The notes under the pieces were generated by a model, which saw nothing but the letters and a program-made list of their open reading frames with translations, ran no database searches and was not told the DNA's origin. Shown here piece by piece: positions 6,576 to 13,640 of a stretch of 18,661 nucleotides of DNA (its first letter is position 1; every line of letters begins with the position of its first letter). The stretch lies in contig CAZRZN010000061.1 of NCBI GenBank assembly GCA_964604565.1, positions 1 through 18,661 on the forward strand. The letters are read 5' to 3'. Source of the stretch: CAZRZN01 sp964604565 (lineage in GTDB: Bacteria > Pseudomonadota > Alphaproteobacteria > Rhodobacterales > Rhodobacteraceae). The translations under genes and the position numbers were made by a program.

Positions 6576-6789
6576 CTTCTACTCCTGTTTATTGTAACGT
6601 AACATTCAACGCATTCACGCGATGTTTGTTCCCGTTCCGAGGTTTCGATTGCTTGGGTGCAATCCAAGGTGAAGTTAACCGAGCCTTGTGGGAAAAGATA
6701 TGCATGTGATCTCAACGATTCGCCATGTGGCAAAGAAGCCTCAGTGAGTTGCCCACATGAGAAGCGCGCCGCAAAATATTGTGGCTCCA
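6576..6789. other. 214-bp intergenic region
   Basis: This region is less GC-rich than its surroundings, especially 6590-6720, and presumably holds the promoter of the 46-residue lipoprotein. TACAAT occurs on the minus strand close to the Shine-Dalgarno but is too near the start to serve as its -10 box. No hairpin that would end the DUF6497-type gene at 6790 was identified. Confidence 0.4.
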
Positions 6790-7287
6790 TCAAAATGCCT
6801 CCCAGATGCAGCGCGGGCCTTCGACCCGGTAGCTTTCGAAAAATTGCCGAACGCCTGGCGTCATGACGCCGAATGTTACCGGTTCAGACATCAGCGTGAT
6901 CACGATGGTTTGCGGGACGGTTCCGCCTTCGGTCACGCGTGGCAGCGCGTCCTCCGCGCAGAGGATCTGCATGTCCTCGGCGACATCCGCGTAGGTCACA
7001 CCCTCTTCGGACAGACCCGGCGCGACATAGCGCACCCGCCAGACCGGCGGCTCTGCGATCACATCGTGAAACCGAATCTCCAGCCCGTGGTCGTCCGATC
7101 CCTGCTCCGCCCAGAGCGGTGCGGCCGCCATGTGCAGCAGGATCGGCAATGAGAGCTGTCGCAGGGTCGGAAAGGTCAAGGTCGGAATTAGGCGGCAGCC
7201 CCAGCACCTACGAGTATGACCCGTGGCTCCTCCCACCGGGGCCGCCGATTCCCCGAGCGCGCCCGGGGCAAAAACACTGCGCGCCAT
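6790..7287 (-). CDS. DUF6497-type exported protein
   Basis: The C-terminal half matches what I recall of DUF6497, a small Rhodobacterales family without known function: VWRVRYVAPGLSEEGVTYADVAEDMQIL, then PQTIVITLMSEPVTFGV, ending FFESYRVEGPRCIWEAF. Two cysteines (LCAED and RCIWE) could pair in the periplasm. A hydrophobic segment LPILLHMAAAPLWA at residues 47-60 looks like the core of a signal peptide. The ATG at 7287 overlaps the stop of the gene before it (TGATG), pointing to coupling in the pccB operon. It leaves a 36-residue basic stretch before the signal, so the true start may be further in, for example TTG at 7179 or GTG at 7236. The gene follows pccB and an unknown gene. Confidence 0.7.
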   Translation of the reverse strand: MARSVFAPGALGESAAPVGGATGHTRRCWGCRLIPTLTFPTLRQLSLPILLHMAAAPLWAEQGSDDHGLEIRFHDVIAEPPVWRVRYVAPGLSEEGVTYADVAEDMQILCAEDALPRVTEGGTVPQTIVITLMSEPVTFGVMTPGVRQFFESYRVEGPRCIWEAF

Positions 7288-7682
7288 CACAGGCCGCGCC
7301 TGTCTGCCCAGGTCAGCCAACGGGCGCGATGCGCAGGGCTGTCGAGCAGATCCTTTATTCGGTCACGAAGACCCGGGGGCACGCCTCCTTCAAGGCGGCC
7401 GCCGGCCCGCACGATCATTTGACCGGAAGCGGGCGCGTCGATTTGTATCACGGGTGAAAAACCGCGCAACCCCCGAACTTCGCGCCATAGATCCTGCCGG
7501 ATCTGCTGCGCCAGACGGCCCCGCCGGACCGGCGGAAAGGCGCTTGTGGCGGCGACGTCGAACCGTGGCGGCCACTGGCGGGCCAGCACATAGCGCGCGC
7601 CATCGCGGCAGGCGAACCAGCCGCCCCGCAGCCTTGCGACCCTCGCATCGGCCTGCACGATTTCCTCCTCCCGAACGGTCAT
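7287..7682 (-). CDS. Hypothetical 131-residue protein in the pccB operon
   Basis: ATG at 7682 lies eight bases after the pccB stop, and the sequence TGAGG that contains the pccB stop can act as its Shine-Dalgarno. This implies co-translation with pccB. The protein begins MTVREEEIVQADARVARLRG and is arginine-rich. It contains GWFACRDGARYVLARQWPPRF, then LAQQIRQDLWREVRGLRGF, then RDRIKDLLDSPAHRARWLTW. No signal or membrane segment is visible and I do not recognise a domain. The stop overlaps the next ATG as TGATG. A link to carboxylase function is suggested only by position. Confidence 0.75.
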   Translation of the reverse strand: MTVREEEIVQADARVARLRGGWFACRDGARYVLARQWPPRFDVAATSAFPPVRRGRLAQQIRQDLWREVRGLRGFSPVIQIDAPASGQMIVRAGGRLEGGVPPGLRDRIKDLLDSPAHRARWLTWADRRGL

Positions 7683-7690
7683 CTACGGCC

Positions 7691-9223
7691 TCATAGCGGA
7701 ATGTTGTCGTGCTTCTTCCACGGCATCTGACGCTTCTTGTTGCGCAGCATCGCAAAGGCCCGCGCCACGCGGCGCCGGGTCGACCGGGGCTGGATCACCT
7801 CGTCGATGAAACCGCGCTCCGCGGCGACGAACGGATTGGCAAAACGGTCTTCGTATTCCGCCGCATGGGCAACGATCTTGTCCGGGTCGCCCAGATCGGC
7901 ACGGTGGATGATCTCCGCCGCGCCCTTGGCGCCCATGACGGCAATCTGCGCAGTCGGCCAGGCATAGTTCACATCCGCGCGCAGATGTTTCGACGCCATC
8001 ACGTCATAGGCCCCGCCATAGGCCTTGCGGGTGATCACCGTGACCATCGGAACCGTTGCCTCGCCATAGGCGAACAGCAGCTTGGCCCCGTGCTTGATCA
8101 CGCCGTTGTATTCCTGCGAGGTGCCGGGCAGGAAGCCGGGCACATCCACGAGGGTCAGCAGCGGAATCTCGAAACAATCGCAGAACCGCACGAAACGGGC
8201 GGCCTTGCGCGAGGAATCGATGTCCAGAACACCGGCCAGCACCATCGGCTGATTGGCCACCACCCCGACTGTCTGCCCTTCGAGCCGGATGAACCCGGTG
8301 ATGATGTTGCCCGCGAAATCGGCCTGAATCTCGTAGAAATCGCCCTCATCGGCGATCTTTCCGATCAGTTCCTTCATGTTGTAGGGCGAGTTGGGATTTT
8401 CCGGGATCAGCGTATCAAGGCTTGCGTCGATCCGGTCCACGTCGTCGAAAAACGGCCGCACGGGGGGCTTTTCGCGGTTGTTCAGCGGCAGGAAATCCAC
8501 GAGGCGGCGCACTTCGGCCAGCGCCTCGACGTCGTTTTCAAAGGCGCCGTCGGCAACCGAGGATTTCTTCGTATGGGTGGACGCGCCGCCCAGTTCCTCG
8601 GCGGTGACCTGTTCGTTGGTCACCGTCTTGACCACGTCGGGGCCGGTGACGAACATGTAGGAGCTGTCCCGCACCATGAAGATGAAGTCCGTCATCGCGG
8701 GCGAATAGACCGCACCGCCCGCGCAGGGCCCCATGATGACGCTGATCTGCGGCACCACGCCGGAGGCCTCGATGTTGCGCTGAAAGACCTCGCCGTAGCC
8801 CGCCAGACTGTCGACACCTTCCTGGATACGCGCGCCGCCGGAATCGTTCAGCCCGATCACCGGCGCGCCGTTCTGCACCGCCATGTCCATGATCTTGCAG
8901 ATCTTGGCGGCATGGGTCGCGGAGACTGACCCGCCCAGCACGGTGAAATCCTGGCTGAAGACATAGACCATGCGCCCGTTGATCGTGCCCCACCCCGTCA
9001 CGACGCCATCGCCGTAGGGGCGGTTGTTCTGCATCCCGAAATCGTTGCAGCGATGCGCGACGAAAGTATCGTATTCCTCGAAACTGCCCTCATCGACCAG
9101 AAGCTCGATCCGCTCACGCGCCGTCAGCTTGCCCTTGGCGTGCTGCGCGTCGATCCGTTTCTGCCCCCCGCCCAGCCGGGCGTTTTCGCGACGGTCGTGC
9201 AATTCCTGGATGATGTCTTTCAT
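7691..9223 (-). CDS. pccB: Propionyl-CoA carboxylase, beta (carboxyltransferase) subunit
   Basis: This 510-residue subunit transfers the carboxyl group from biotin to propionyl-CoA. It starts MKDIIQELHDRRENARLGGG with AGGGG upstream of ATG at 9223, and ends RQMPWKKHDNIPL, the usual PccB terminus. The N-terminal crotonase-fold domain includes GKLTARERIELLVDEGSF, then the oxyanion-forming NDSGGARIQEGVDSLAGYGE and GPCAGGAVYSPAMTDFIFMV. The C-terminal domain includes VDVPGFLPGTSQEYNGVIKHGAKLL and RKAYGGAYDVMASKHLRAD. Length matches the Ruegeria enzyme as I recall it. It heads a minus-strand operon with two unknown genes and is divergent from an MFS gene across a 140-bp operator-rich region. Confidence 0.97.
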   Translation of the reverse strand: MKDIIQELHDRRENARLGGGQKRIDAQHAKGKLTARERIELLVDEGSFEEYDTFVAHRCNDFGMQNNRPYGDGVVTGWGTINGRMVYVFSQDFTVLGGSVSATHAAKICKIMDMAVQNGAPVIGLNDSGGARIQEGVDSLAGYGEVFQRNIEASGVVPQISVIMGPCAGGAVYSPAMTDFIFMVRDSSYMFVTGPDVVKTVTNEQVTAEELGGASTHTKKSSVADGAFENDVEALAEVRRLVDFLPLNNREKPPVRPFFDDVDRIDASLDTLIPENPNSPYNMKELIGKIADEGDFYEIQADFAGNIITGFIRLEGQTVGVVANQPMVLAGVLDIDSSRKAARFVRFCDCFEIPLLTLVDVPGFLPGTSQEYNGVIKHGAKLLFAYGEATVPMVTVITRKAYGGAYDVMASKHLRADVNYAWPTAQIAVMGAKGAAEIIHRADLGDPDKIVAHAAEYEDRFANPFVAAERGFIDEVIQPRSTRRRVARAFAMLRNKKRQMPWKKHDNIPL

Positions 9224-9248
9224 TTGCGGCCCCTTTCGGTTTGTGGTG

Positions 9249-9276
9249 AAAATACAGGGGAACGCCCAAGCCTCAA
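9249..9276 (-). promoter_or_regulatory. Predicted pccB promoter
   Basis: On the minus strand TTGAGG (9276-9271) and TATTTT (9254-9249) are separated by 16 bases, giving a predicted transcription start near 9242 and a short leader before ATG at 9223. The operator array ends eight bases upstream of the -35 box, the usual position for an activator. Confidence 0.5.
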
Positions 9277-9283
9277 GCTTTTC

Positions 9284-9339
9284 CTCGCAAATTTGCAAAT
9301 TCTGCAAAATCTCGTATTTGAAAATCGCAAAATTGCGAA
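9284..9339. promoter_or_regulatory. Array of six GCAAA-type 8-mers, predicted PccR operator
   Basis: Adjacent 8-mers read CTCGCAAA (9284), TTTGCAAA (9292) and, after one base, TCTGCAAA (9301). After seven bases they continue as ATTTGAAA (9316), ATCGCAAA (9324) and ATTGCGAA (9332). TCGCAA-AA-TTGCGA at 9325-9338 is also an inverted repeat. The regulator of this locus in Rhodobacter sphaeroides (PccR) was reported, as I recall, to bind paired TTTGCAAA elements. The array sits between pccB and the MFS gene. Confidence 0.7.
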
Positions 9340-9363
9340 TATTCCCCCGCCCGCGCGGAGACA

Positions 9364-10626
9364 ATGGACAAATCCGTCGCCGAGGCATACCGATATTTCA
9401 TGCAATCACAGCCTGACGTCCGGTTTCTCGACCGCAGCACCCCGCCTCATATCGGTACCTTGGTTCTTCTGGCCGGCATGTCCGCGCTGGTCATGAACGT
9501 CTTTGTTCCCAGCCTCCAGATCATGGCGGACTGGTTTCAGACCGATTACAGCGTGATGCAGGCGTCGGTGTCGGGGTATCTGGCCGGCAACGCGGTCTTG
9601 CAACTGTTCATCGGCCCGATCTCGGACAAGCTGGGGCGCCGCCCGGTGGTCATTGGCGGCATCGTGATCTTTCTCATCGCGACAGTCGGCTGCCTGCTGT
9701 CGACCCATATCGCGGTCTTCCTCGTCTTTCGCATGATACAGGCCACAATCGTCGTCACCATGGTGCTGAGCCGCGCCGTCGTCCGCGACCTTTACCCGCC
9801 GGACAAGGCCGCCTCGATGATCGGCTATGTGACGATGGGCATGGCCCTTGTGCCCATGCTTGCCCCGATGGTGGGCGGATGGCTGGCGGAACAATACAGC
9901 TGGCAGGCGACATTCTGGCTGATGCTGGTGCTGGGGATCGCGCTGCTCTGGCTGTGCCTGAAGGATCTGGGAGAAACCTCTGTCGGCAGCGGCCTGACGC
10001 TGGCCCAGCAATTCGGCGAATATCCCGAATTGTTCCGCAGCCCGCGGTTCTGGGGCTATGCGCTGGCCTGTGCGTTTTCCTCCGGTGCCTTCTTTTCCTA
10101 TGTCGGCGGCGCGTCCTTTGTCGGAATCGAGGTCTTTGGCCTTTCCGCCACGCTTCTGGGCTTTCTCTTCGGTGCACCGGCGATCGGCTACGCCCTTGGG
10201 AATTACGTCTCAGGACGGTTTTCCACCCGGTTCGGAATCAACACAATGGTGCTGGTCGGCGGCCTCATCATCACCGCCGGCATGGTGGTGGCGCTGATCG
10301 TCTTTGCGCTGGGGTTCGGTTCGGCCCTCATGTTCTTCGGCTTCATGACCTGTGTCGGGCTTGGCAACGGGCTGACCATTCCGAATGCCACGGCGGGCGC
10401 GCTGTCGGTAAGACCCGGACTGGCGGGCACCGCATCGGGCCTTGCGGGGGCGATCATGCTGGGCGGCGGCGCCCTGCTGTCGCAATTGGCCGGGGCCTTG
10501 CTGACCCCGGAAAACGGTGCGGAAACACTGCTCTGGATGATGCTCGGATCGGGCATCGCCTCCGTGCTGGCGATGCTGGTGGTGATTTACCGTGAAAGGC
10601 AGCTGGGAGGACTGGACGTGGCCTGA
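9364..10626 (+). CDS. MFS transporter, Bcr/CflA-like
   Basis: This is a 420-residue major facilitator protein with about twelve transmembrane segments. The first cytoplasmic loop has the family signature GPISDKLGRRPVVIGG, and helix 4 onward has SRAVVRDLYPPDKAASMIGYVT, typical of the DHA1 Bcr/CflA drug-efflux group. A second-half loop reads GRFSTRFGINTMV. ATG at 9364 has GGAG three bases upstream, and an alternative ATG at 9400 lacks a suitable site. The hydrophilic N-terminal tail of about 27 residues is longer than usual. The gene is divergent from pccB across the shared operator and is followed by the regulator 44 bases on. The true substrate is unknown. An organic acid or acyl compound tied to propionate use is as plausible as a drug. 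Confidence 0.9.
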   Translation: MDKSVAEAYRYFMQSQPDVRFLDRSTPPHIGTLVLLAGMSALVMNVFVPSLQIMADWFQTDYSVMQASVSGYLAGNAVLQLFIGPISDKLGRRPVVIGGIVIFLIATVGCLLSTHIAVFLVFRMIQATIVVTMVLSRAVVRDLYPPDKAASMIGYVTMGMALVPMLAPMVGGWLAEQYSWQATFWLMLVLGIALLWLCLKDLGETSVGSGLTLAQQFGEYPELFRSPRFWGYALACAFSSGAFFSYVGGASFVGIEVFGLSATLLGFLFGAPAIGYALGNYVSGRFSTRFGINTMVLVGGLIITAGMVVALIVFALGFGSALMFFGFMTCVGLGNGLTIPNATAGALSVRPGLAGTASGLAGAIMLGGGALLSQLAGALLTPENGAETLLWMMLGSGIASVLAMLVVIYRERQLGGLDVA

Positions 10627-10631
10627 GTTCC

Positions 10632-10668
10632 TTTGCATACAGGCGTGACCTGTTCGCAAAGATGCAAA
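10632..10668 (+). promoter_or_regulatory. Predicted autoregulatory operator at the regulator start
   Basis: TTCGCAAA (10653-10660) and GATGCAAA (10661-10668) are directly adjacent 8-mers of the same type as the pccB array, with a further TTTGCATA at 10632-10639. They touch the regulator start codon at 10671, which suggests self-repression or translational interference. Confidence 0.55.
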
Positions 10669-10670
10669 TC

Positions 10671-12071
10671 ATGGCAACCCAGAAACTCTATGCAGGCGCC
10701 AAGCTGCGCGATATCCGGACCCGGCTCGGCCTGACCCAAAAGGCGTTCGCGGCAAAGCTGGGCATTTCCCTGCCCTATCTCAACCAGATGGAGAACAACA
10801 ACCGGCCGGTCAGCACGACCGTCGTTCTGGCACTGGCGCAGGAGTTCGGATTCGACGTCACGGAGCTGGGTCAGGGCGATGCGGAGCGGCTGGTGACGGA
10901 CATGCGCGAGGCGCTGGCCGATCCCGTGTTCGGCGAGACAAACCCGCAGCTTGCGGACCTGCGGCTGACCGCCTCCAACGCGCCGGTGCTGGCTCGGGCC
11001 TTTCTCGCGCTCCACCGGGCTTACCGGCAGACCCATGAGCGGCTGGCTTCGCTGGACGAGGCACTGGGCCGGGAAGGGTCACAGTTGAAACCCTCTCCCT
11101 GGGAAGAGGTGCGCGATTTCTTCCATTATTGCGACAATTACATCGACGCGGTGGATCGTGCGGCCGAACATTTCGCGCAGTCGGTCGATGGAGAAACCGA
11201 CACGCGCAGCGCGGTGATCGACCGACTGGGCGCGCGCGGGATCACCGTGCGCTTTACCCGGGCGGCCCCCATGCGCAGCTACGACGAAGAGAGCCACGAA
11301 CTGGTGCTGTCGTCGCTTCTGCCGCTGGAAACCCAGAGTTTTCAACTGCTGGTCCAGGTGGCCCTGTTGCGGCAGAACCAGTTGCTGGAGGCCACGCTGG
11401 ATCTGGCGCGCTTCCAGACCGAAGAGGCGCGCGCCATCGCGAAGTTGGGCCTTGCCAATTATTTCGCCGGCGCGGCCATGATGCCCTACAAGGCCTTTCT
11501 CGCCGCCGCGCAGGAAACCCGGCACGATCTGGAAATGCTGGCCGCCCGTTTCGGCGCGTCGATCGAACAGGTTGCGCACCGCCTGTCGACCCTGCAACGG
11601 CCGGGGGCAAAGGGCGTGCCGTTCTTCTTTGTCCGGGTTGATCAGGCCGGGACGATCACCAAACGCCATTCCGCGACGCGGCTGCAATTCGCCCGGTTCG
11701 GCGGGGCCTGCCCGCTCTGGAACGTGCATCGCGCCTTTGAAAACCCGGGCCGGTTCCTGCGCCAACTGGCCGAAACCCCGGATGGCGTGCGCTATGTCTC
11801 GCTCGCCCGGGACGTGTCAAAGACCGGCGGCCATTTCGGCGCCCCGGTGCGCCGCTACGCCATCGCCATCGGCTGCGAGGTGCGCCACGCCGCGGCCCTT
11901 GTCTATGCCGACGATCTGGATTTCACCCGCGCCTCGGCCTTTGAGCCGATCGGCATCAGTTGCCGCATCTGCGAGCGCACGTCCTGCCATCAACGCTCCG
12001 TTCCGCCGCTGGAAAAGCGGCTGACCACAACGCCCAACCGCCGCGATGTGCTGCCCTATCAACTTGACTGA
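10671..12071 (+). CDS. pccR: Short-chain fatty acyl-CoA regulator (XRE family, PccR-like)
   Basis: This 466-residue regulator matches the ScfR family that controls acyl-CoA pathways. The N-terminus (residues about 11-66) is an XRE helix-turn-helix: LRDIRTRLGLTQKAFAAKLG, then SLPYLNQMENNNRPVS. The middle resembles the IrrE/M78-like region, and the C-terminal DUF2083-type domain carries GISCRICERTSCHQRSVPP with cysteines 431, 434 and 439, a signature of this group that may bind metal. ATG at 10671 (MATQKLYAGAKLRD) is preferred over ATG at 10662, since the usual N-terminus begins here. Neither has a strong Shine-Dalgarno. The position beside pccB and the shared 8-mers make control of propionyl-CoA assimilation the likely role. 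The symbol is by analogy to R. sphaeroides. Confidence 0.88.
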   Translation: MATQKLYAGAKLRDIRTRLGLTQKAFAAKLGISLPYLNQMENNNRPVSTTVVLALAQEFGFDVTELGQGDAERLVTDMREALADPVFGETNPQLADLRLTASNAPVLARAFLALHRAYRQTHERLASLDEALGREGSQLKPSPWEEVRDFFHYCDNYIDAVDRAAEHFAQSVDGETDTRSAVIDRLGARGITVRFTRAAPMRSYDEESHELVLSSLLPLETQSFQLLVQVALLRQNQLLEATLDLARFQTEEARAIAKLGLANYFAGAAMMPYKAFLAAAQETRHDLEMLAARFGASIEQVAHRLSTLQRPGAKGVPFFFVRVDQAGTITKRHSATRLQFARFGGACPLWNVHRAFENPGRFLRQLAETPDGVRYVSLARDVSKTGGHFGAPVRRYAIAIGCEVRHAAALVYADDLDFTRASAFEPIGISCRICERTSCHQRSVPPLEKRLTTTPNRRDVLPYQLD

Positions 12072-12205
12072 CGGCGCCGGCGCGGCCCCGCCCGTCTTTT
12101 GCCCGGCACAATGATCGGCGCGTCGCATCGCGGGTGGGAAAAAAGCGCGGAAACGCCCCTTTTTGATTGCCCGGCTCTTTGACCCGACGCAACCACGCCC
12201 GGCGC
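12072..12205. other. Convergent intergenic region
   Basis: This lies between the regulator and the convergent amidase gene. TTTTT runs occur in both directions (12161-12165 on plus, an AAAAAA at 12139-12144 for minus). Only a weak GCG-GAAA-CGC hairpin lies between them, so a bidirectional terminator is possible but not demonstrated. Confidence 0.35.
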
Positions 12206-12898
12206 TCAGGTCGTGACCGCGTCCCGGCAAGGGTGGCGTGCCGCCAGGTCGGCCATGATCGCGCAATCGACCGCATCCAGCGGACCCGCCGCCCAGGGCC
12301 GAAATCGCAACCGCACCGCGTTCAATGCCTCATCCTCCCGGCCGGGCGGACAATCATACCCGAAACGCCGGCAATCGTTCAGAAACTGCCCCTGCTCCAG
12401 CGCCGTGGACCGTGCTTCTGGCCAGATCGCGAGCCCCCGGATCGCCAGCCGCCGCCAGTCGAAACGCGCGCCCGGGTCGATCTTGCGGCCGAGGGCCGTA
12501 TCGGAATGCCCCACCACACGCTCTGCGGAAATCTTCCAGCGCGCGCAGATCCCGCGCAAAAGATCCTCCAGAACCGCCATCTGCGGCGCGGCAAACGGCT
12601 GCCGTCCGGTATTGGCAAGTTCGATTCCGATGGAACGGGAGTTCACGTCGCGCAAGGCGCCCCATGCCCCTGCCCCCGCATGCCAGGCCCTGTCGGCCTC
12701 GCGCACAAGCTGCCAGAGGCGCCCATCCTCAGCGATCACGAAATGGCAGGACACGTCGCTCGCCGGATCGCACAGCCAGTCCCGCGCCGCGATGGCGCTG
12801 CGCATCGCCGTGTAATGCAGCACCACCATATCCGGCGTGGCGCCGCCGCGCCGATCCCCGAAATTCGGCGAGGGATGCCAGATCGCTCCGGTCGTCAC
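12206..12898 (-). CDS. N-acetylmuramoyl-L-alanine amidase, AmpD-like (Amidase_2)
   Basis: This 230-residue zinc amidase cleaves the bond between MurNAc and the stem peptide, in peptidoglycan recycling or cell-wall turnover. Zinc ligands are visible as H28 (VVLHYTA), H131 (VVGHSDTALGRKIDPG) and D141. E93 (IGIELAN) and K139 fit the catalytic positions of AmpD. SCHFVIAEDGRLWQLV and DRAWHAG are further family segments. No signal peptide is present, consistent with the cytoplasmic recycling amidase AmpD. The start is GTG at 12898, six bases after the stop of the lipoprotein gene, with GGCGG upstream. It is the last gene of the ceramidase-gatCA cluster. Confidence 0.92.
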   Translation of the reverse strand: MTTGAIWHPSPNFGDRRGGATPDMVVLHYTAMRSAIAARDWLCDPASDVSCHFVIAEDGRLWQLVREADRAWHAGAGAWGALRDVNSRSIGIELANTGRQPFAAPQMAVLEDLLRGICARWKISAERVVGHSDTALGRKIDPGARFDWRRLAIRGLAIWPEARSTALEQGQFLNDCRRFGYDCPPGREDEALNAVRLRFRPWAAGPLDAVDCAIMADLAARHPCRDAVTT

Positions 12899-12904
12899 CT
12901 GCGT

Positions 12905-13609
12905 TCAGCCGCCGCGCACCGCCCGGAAGGGTGCCGGGCTCCAGCTACAGGCAAAGCCGTCGCCATCGGGATCCAGCCCCTTGCGATCCCGCTCAGGCCC
13001 GCCCGAGTCCAGAAAATCCTCCTGCGCCCGATCCGCCGAGGGGTAGCCCGCGCAGGCCCGCTGATACCGCGAGTCCGACCCGAACCGTGACCGACTGTAC
13101 AGCGGCGTGCCCACCGGATTGGAAGTCCGCAAGGCGTATTCGACGATATTGGGGCGGTCCGTTCCCTCACGGTCGGGCAATGCCTCGGGCTGGATCACCG
13201 TGTATTGCGCGCGGTTCTGCCGGATCATCGCTGCATCGGCGGCAATGTCCCGCGTCTGCGAAACCGCGGTAAAATCATTCTCCCCGGAGATCCCGCGCGC
13301 ATTGGCAACGATCTGCGGCGAAGCGTTGCCGGGATCGGCCTGAACCGGCGCCACGCCGGAATTGCCGGCACGGGCAGCGGCGGCGGCCTGCGCCTCGGTC
13401 CCGTCGATCGGGCCAGATTGCACAGCCGGCGCAAGAGGGATCGGCCCCGCCTGCCCGTCCAGTTGCGCCTCACGCCGCTGCGAATACGCGTCGTAATCGC
13501 CGAAGCCTACGCCGGTGCCGCGGTCGGGCCCGGCCGCCCCGCTGTCCGGAACGTCTGGTGCACAGGCCGCCAGCGCCAGCAGCGCAACAGCCGAAAGGGT
13601 ATACCGCAT
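12905..13609 (-). CDS. Lipoprotein with excalibur-like calcium-binding end
   Basis: This is a 234-residue lipoprotein starting MRYTLSAVALLALAAC with lipobox LAAC (cysteine 16). ATG at 13609 has AGGA seven bases upstream. The middle is low-complexity and rich in alanine, glycine and proline, probably a flexible tether. The C-terminus reads RACAGYPSADRAQEDFLDSG, then GLDPDGDGFACSWSP, which matches the excalibur motif DxDxDGxAC with a paired cysteine, an extracytoplasmic calcium-binding module. It lies 31 bases after gatA and directly before the amidase gene. A role at the cell wall alongside the amidase is suggested by position only. Confidence 0.82.
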   Translation of the reverse strand: MRYTLSAVALLALAACAPDVPDSGAAGPDRGTGVGFGDYDAYSQRREAQLDGQAGPIPLAPAVQSGPIDGTEAQAAAAARAGNSGVAPVQADPGNASPQIVANARGISGENDFTAVSQTRDIAADAAMIRQNRAQYTVIQPEALPDREGTDRPNIVEYALRTSNPVGTPLYSRSRFGSDSRYQRACAGYPSADRAQEDFLDSGGPERDRKGLDPDGDGFACSWSPAPFRAVRGG

Positions 13610-13640
13610 CAAAAGTCCTGCCTTGTCCTTTTTCCGCGCT

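Noticed and set aside
7709..8929. 406-codon open plus-strand frame
   Set aside because: It is antisense to pccB, with shadow-like composition and no start signal or known domain.
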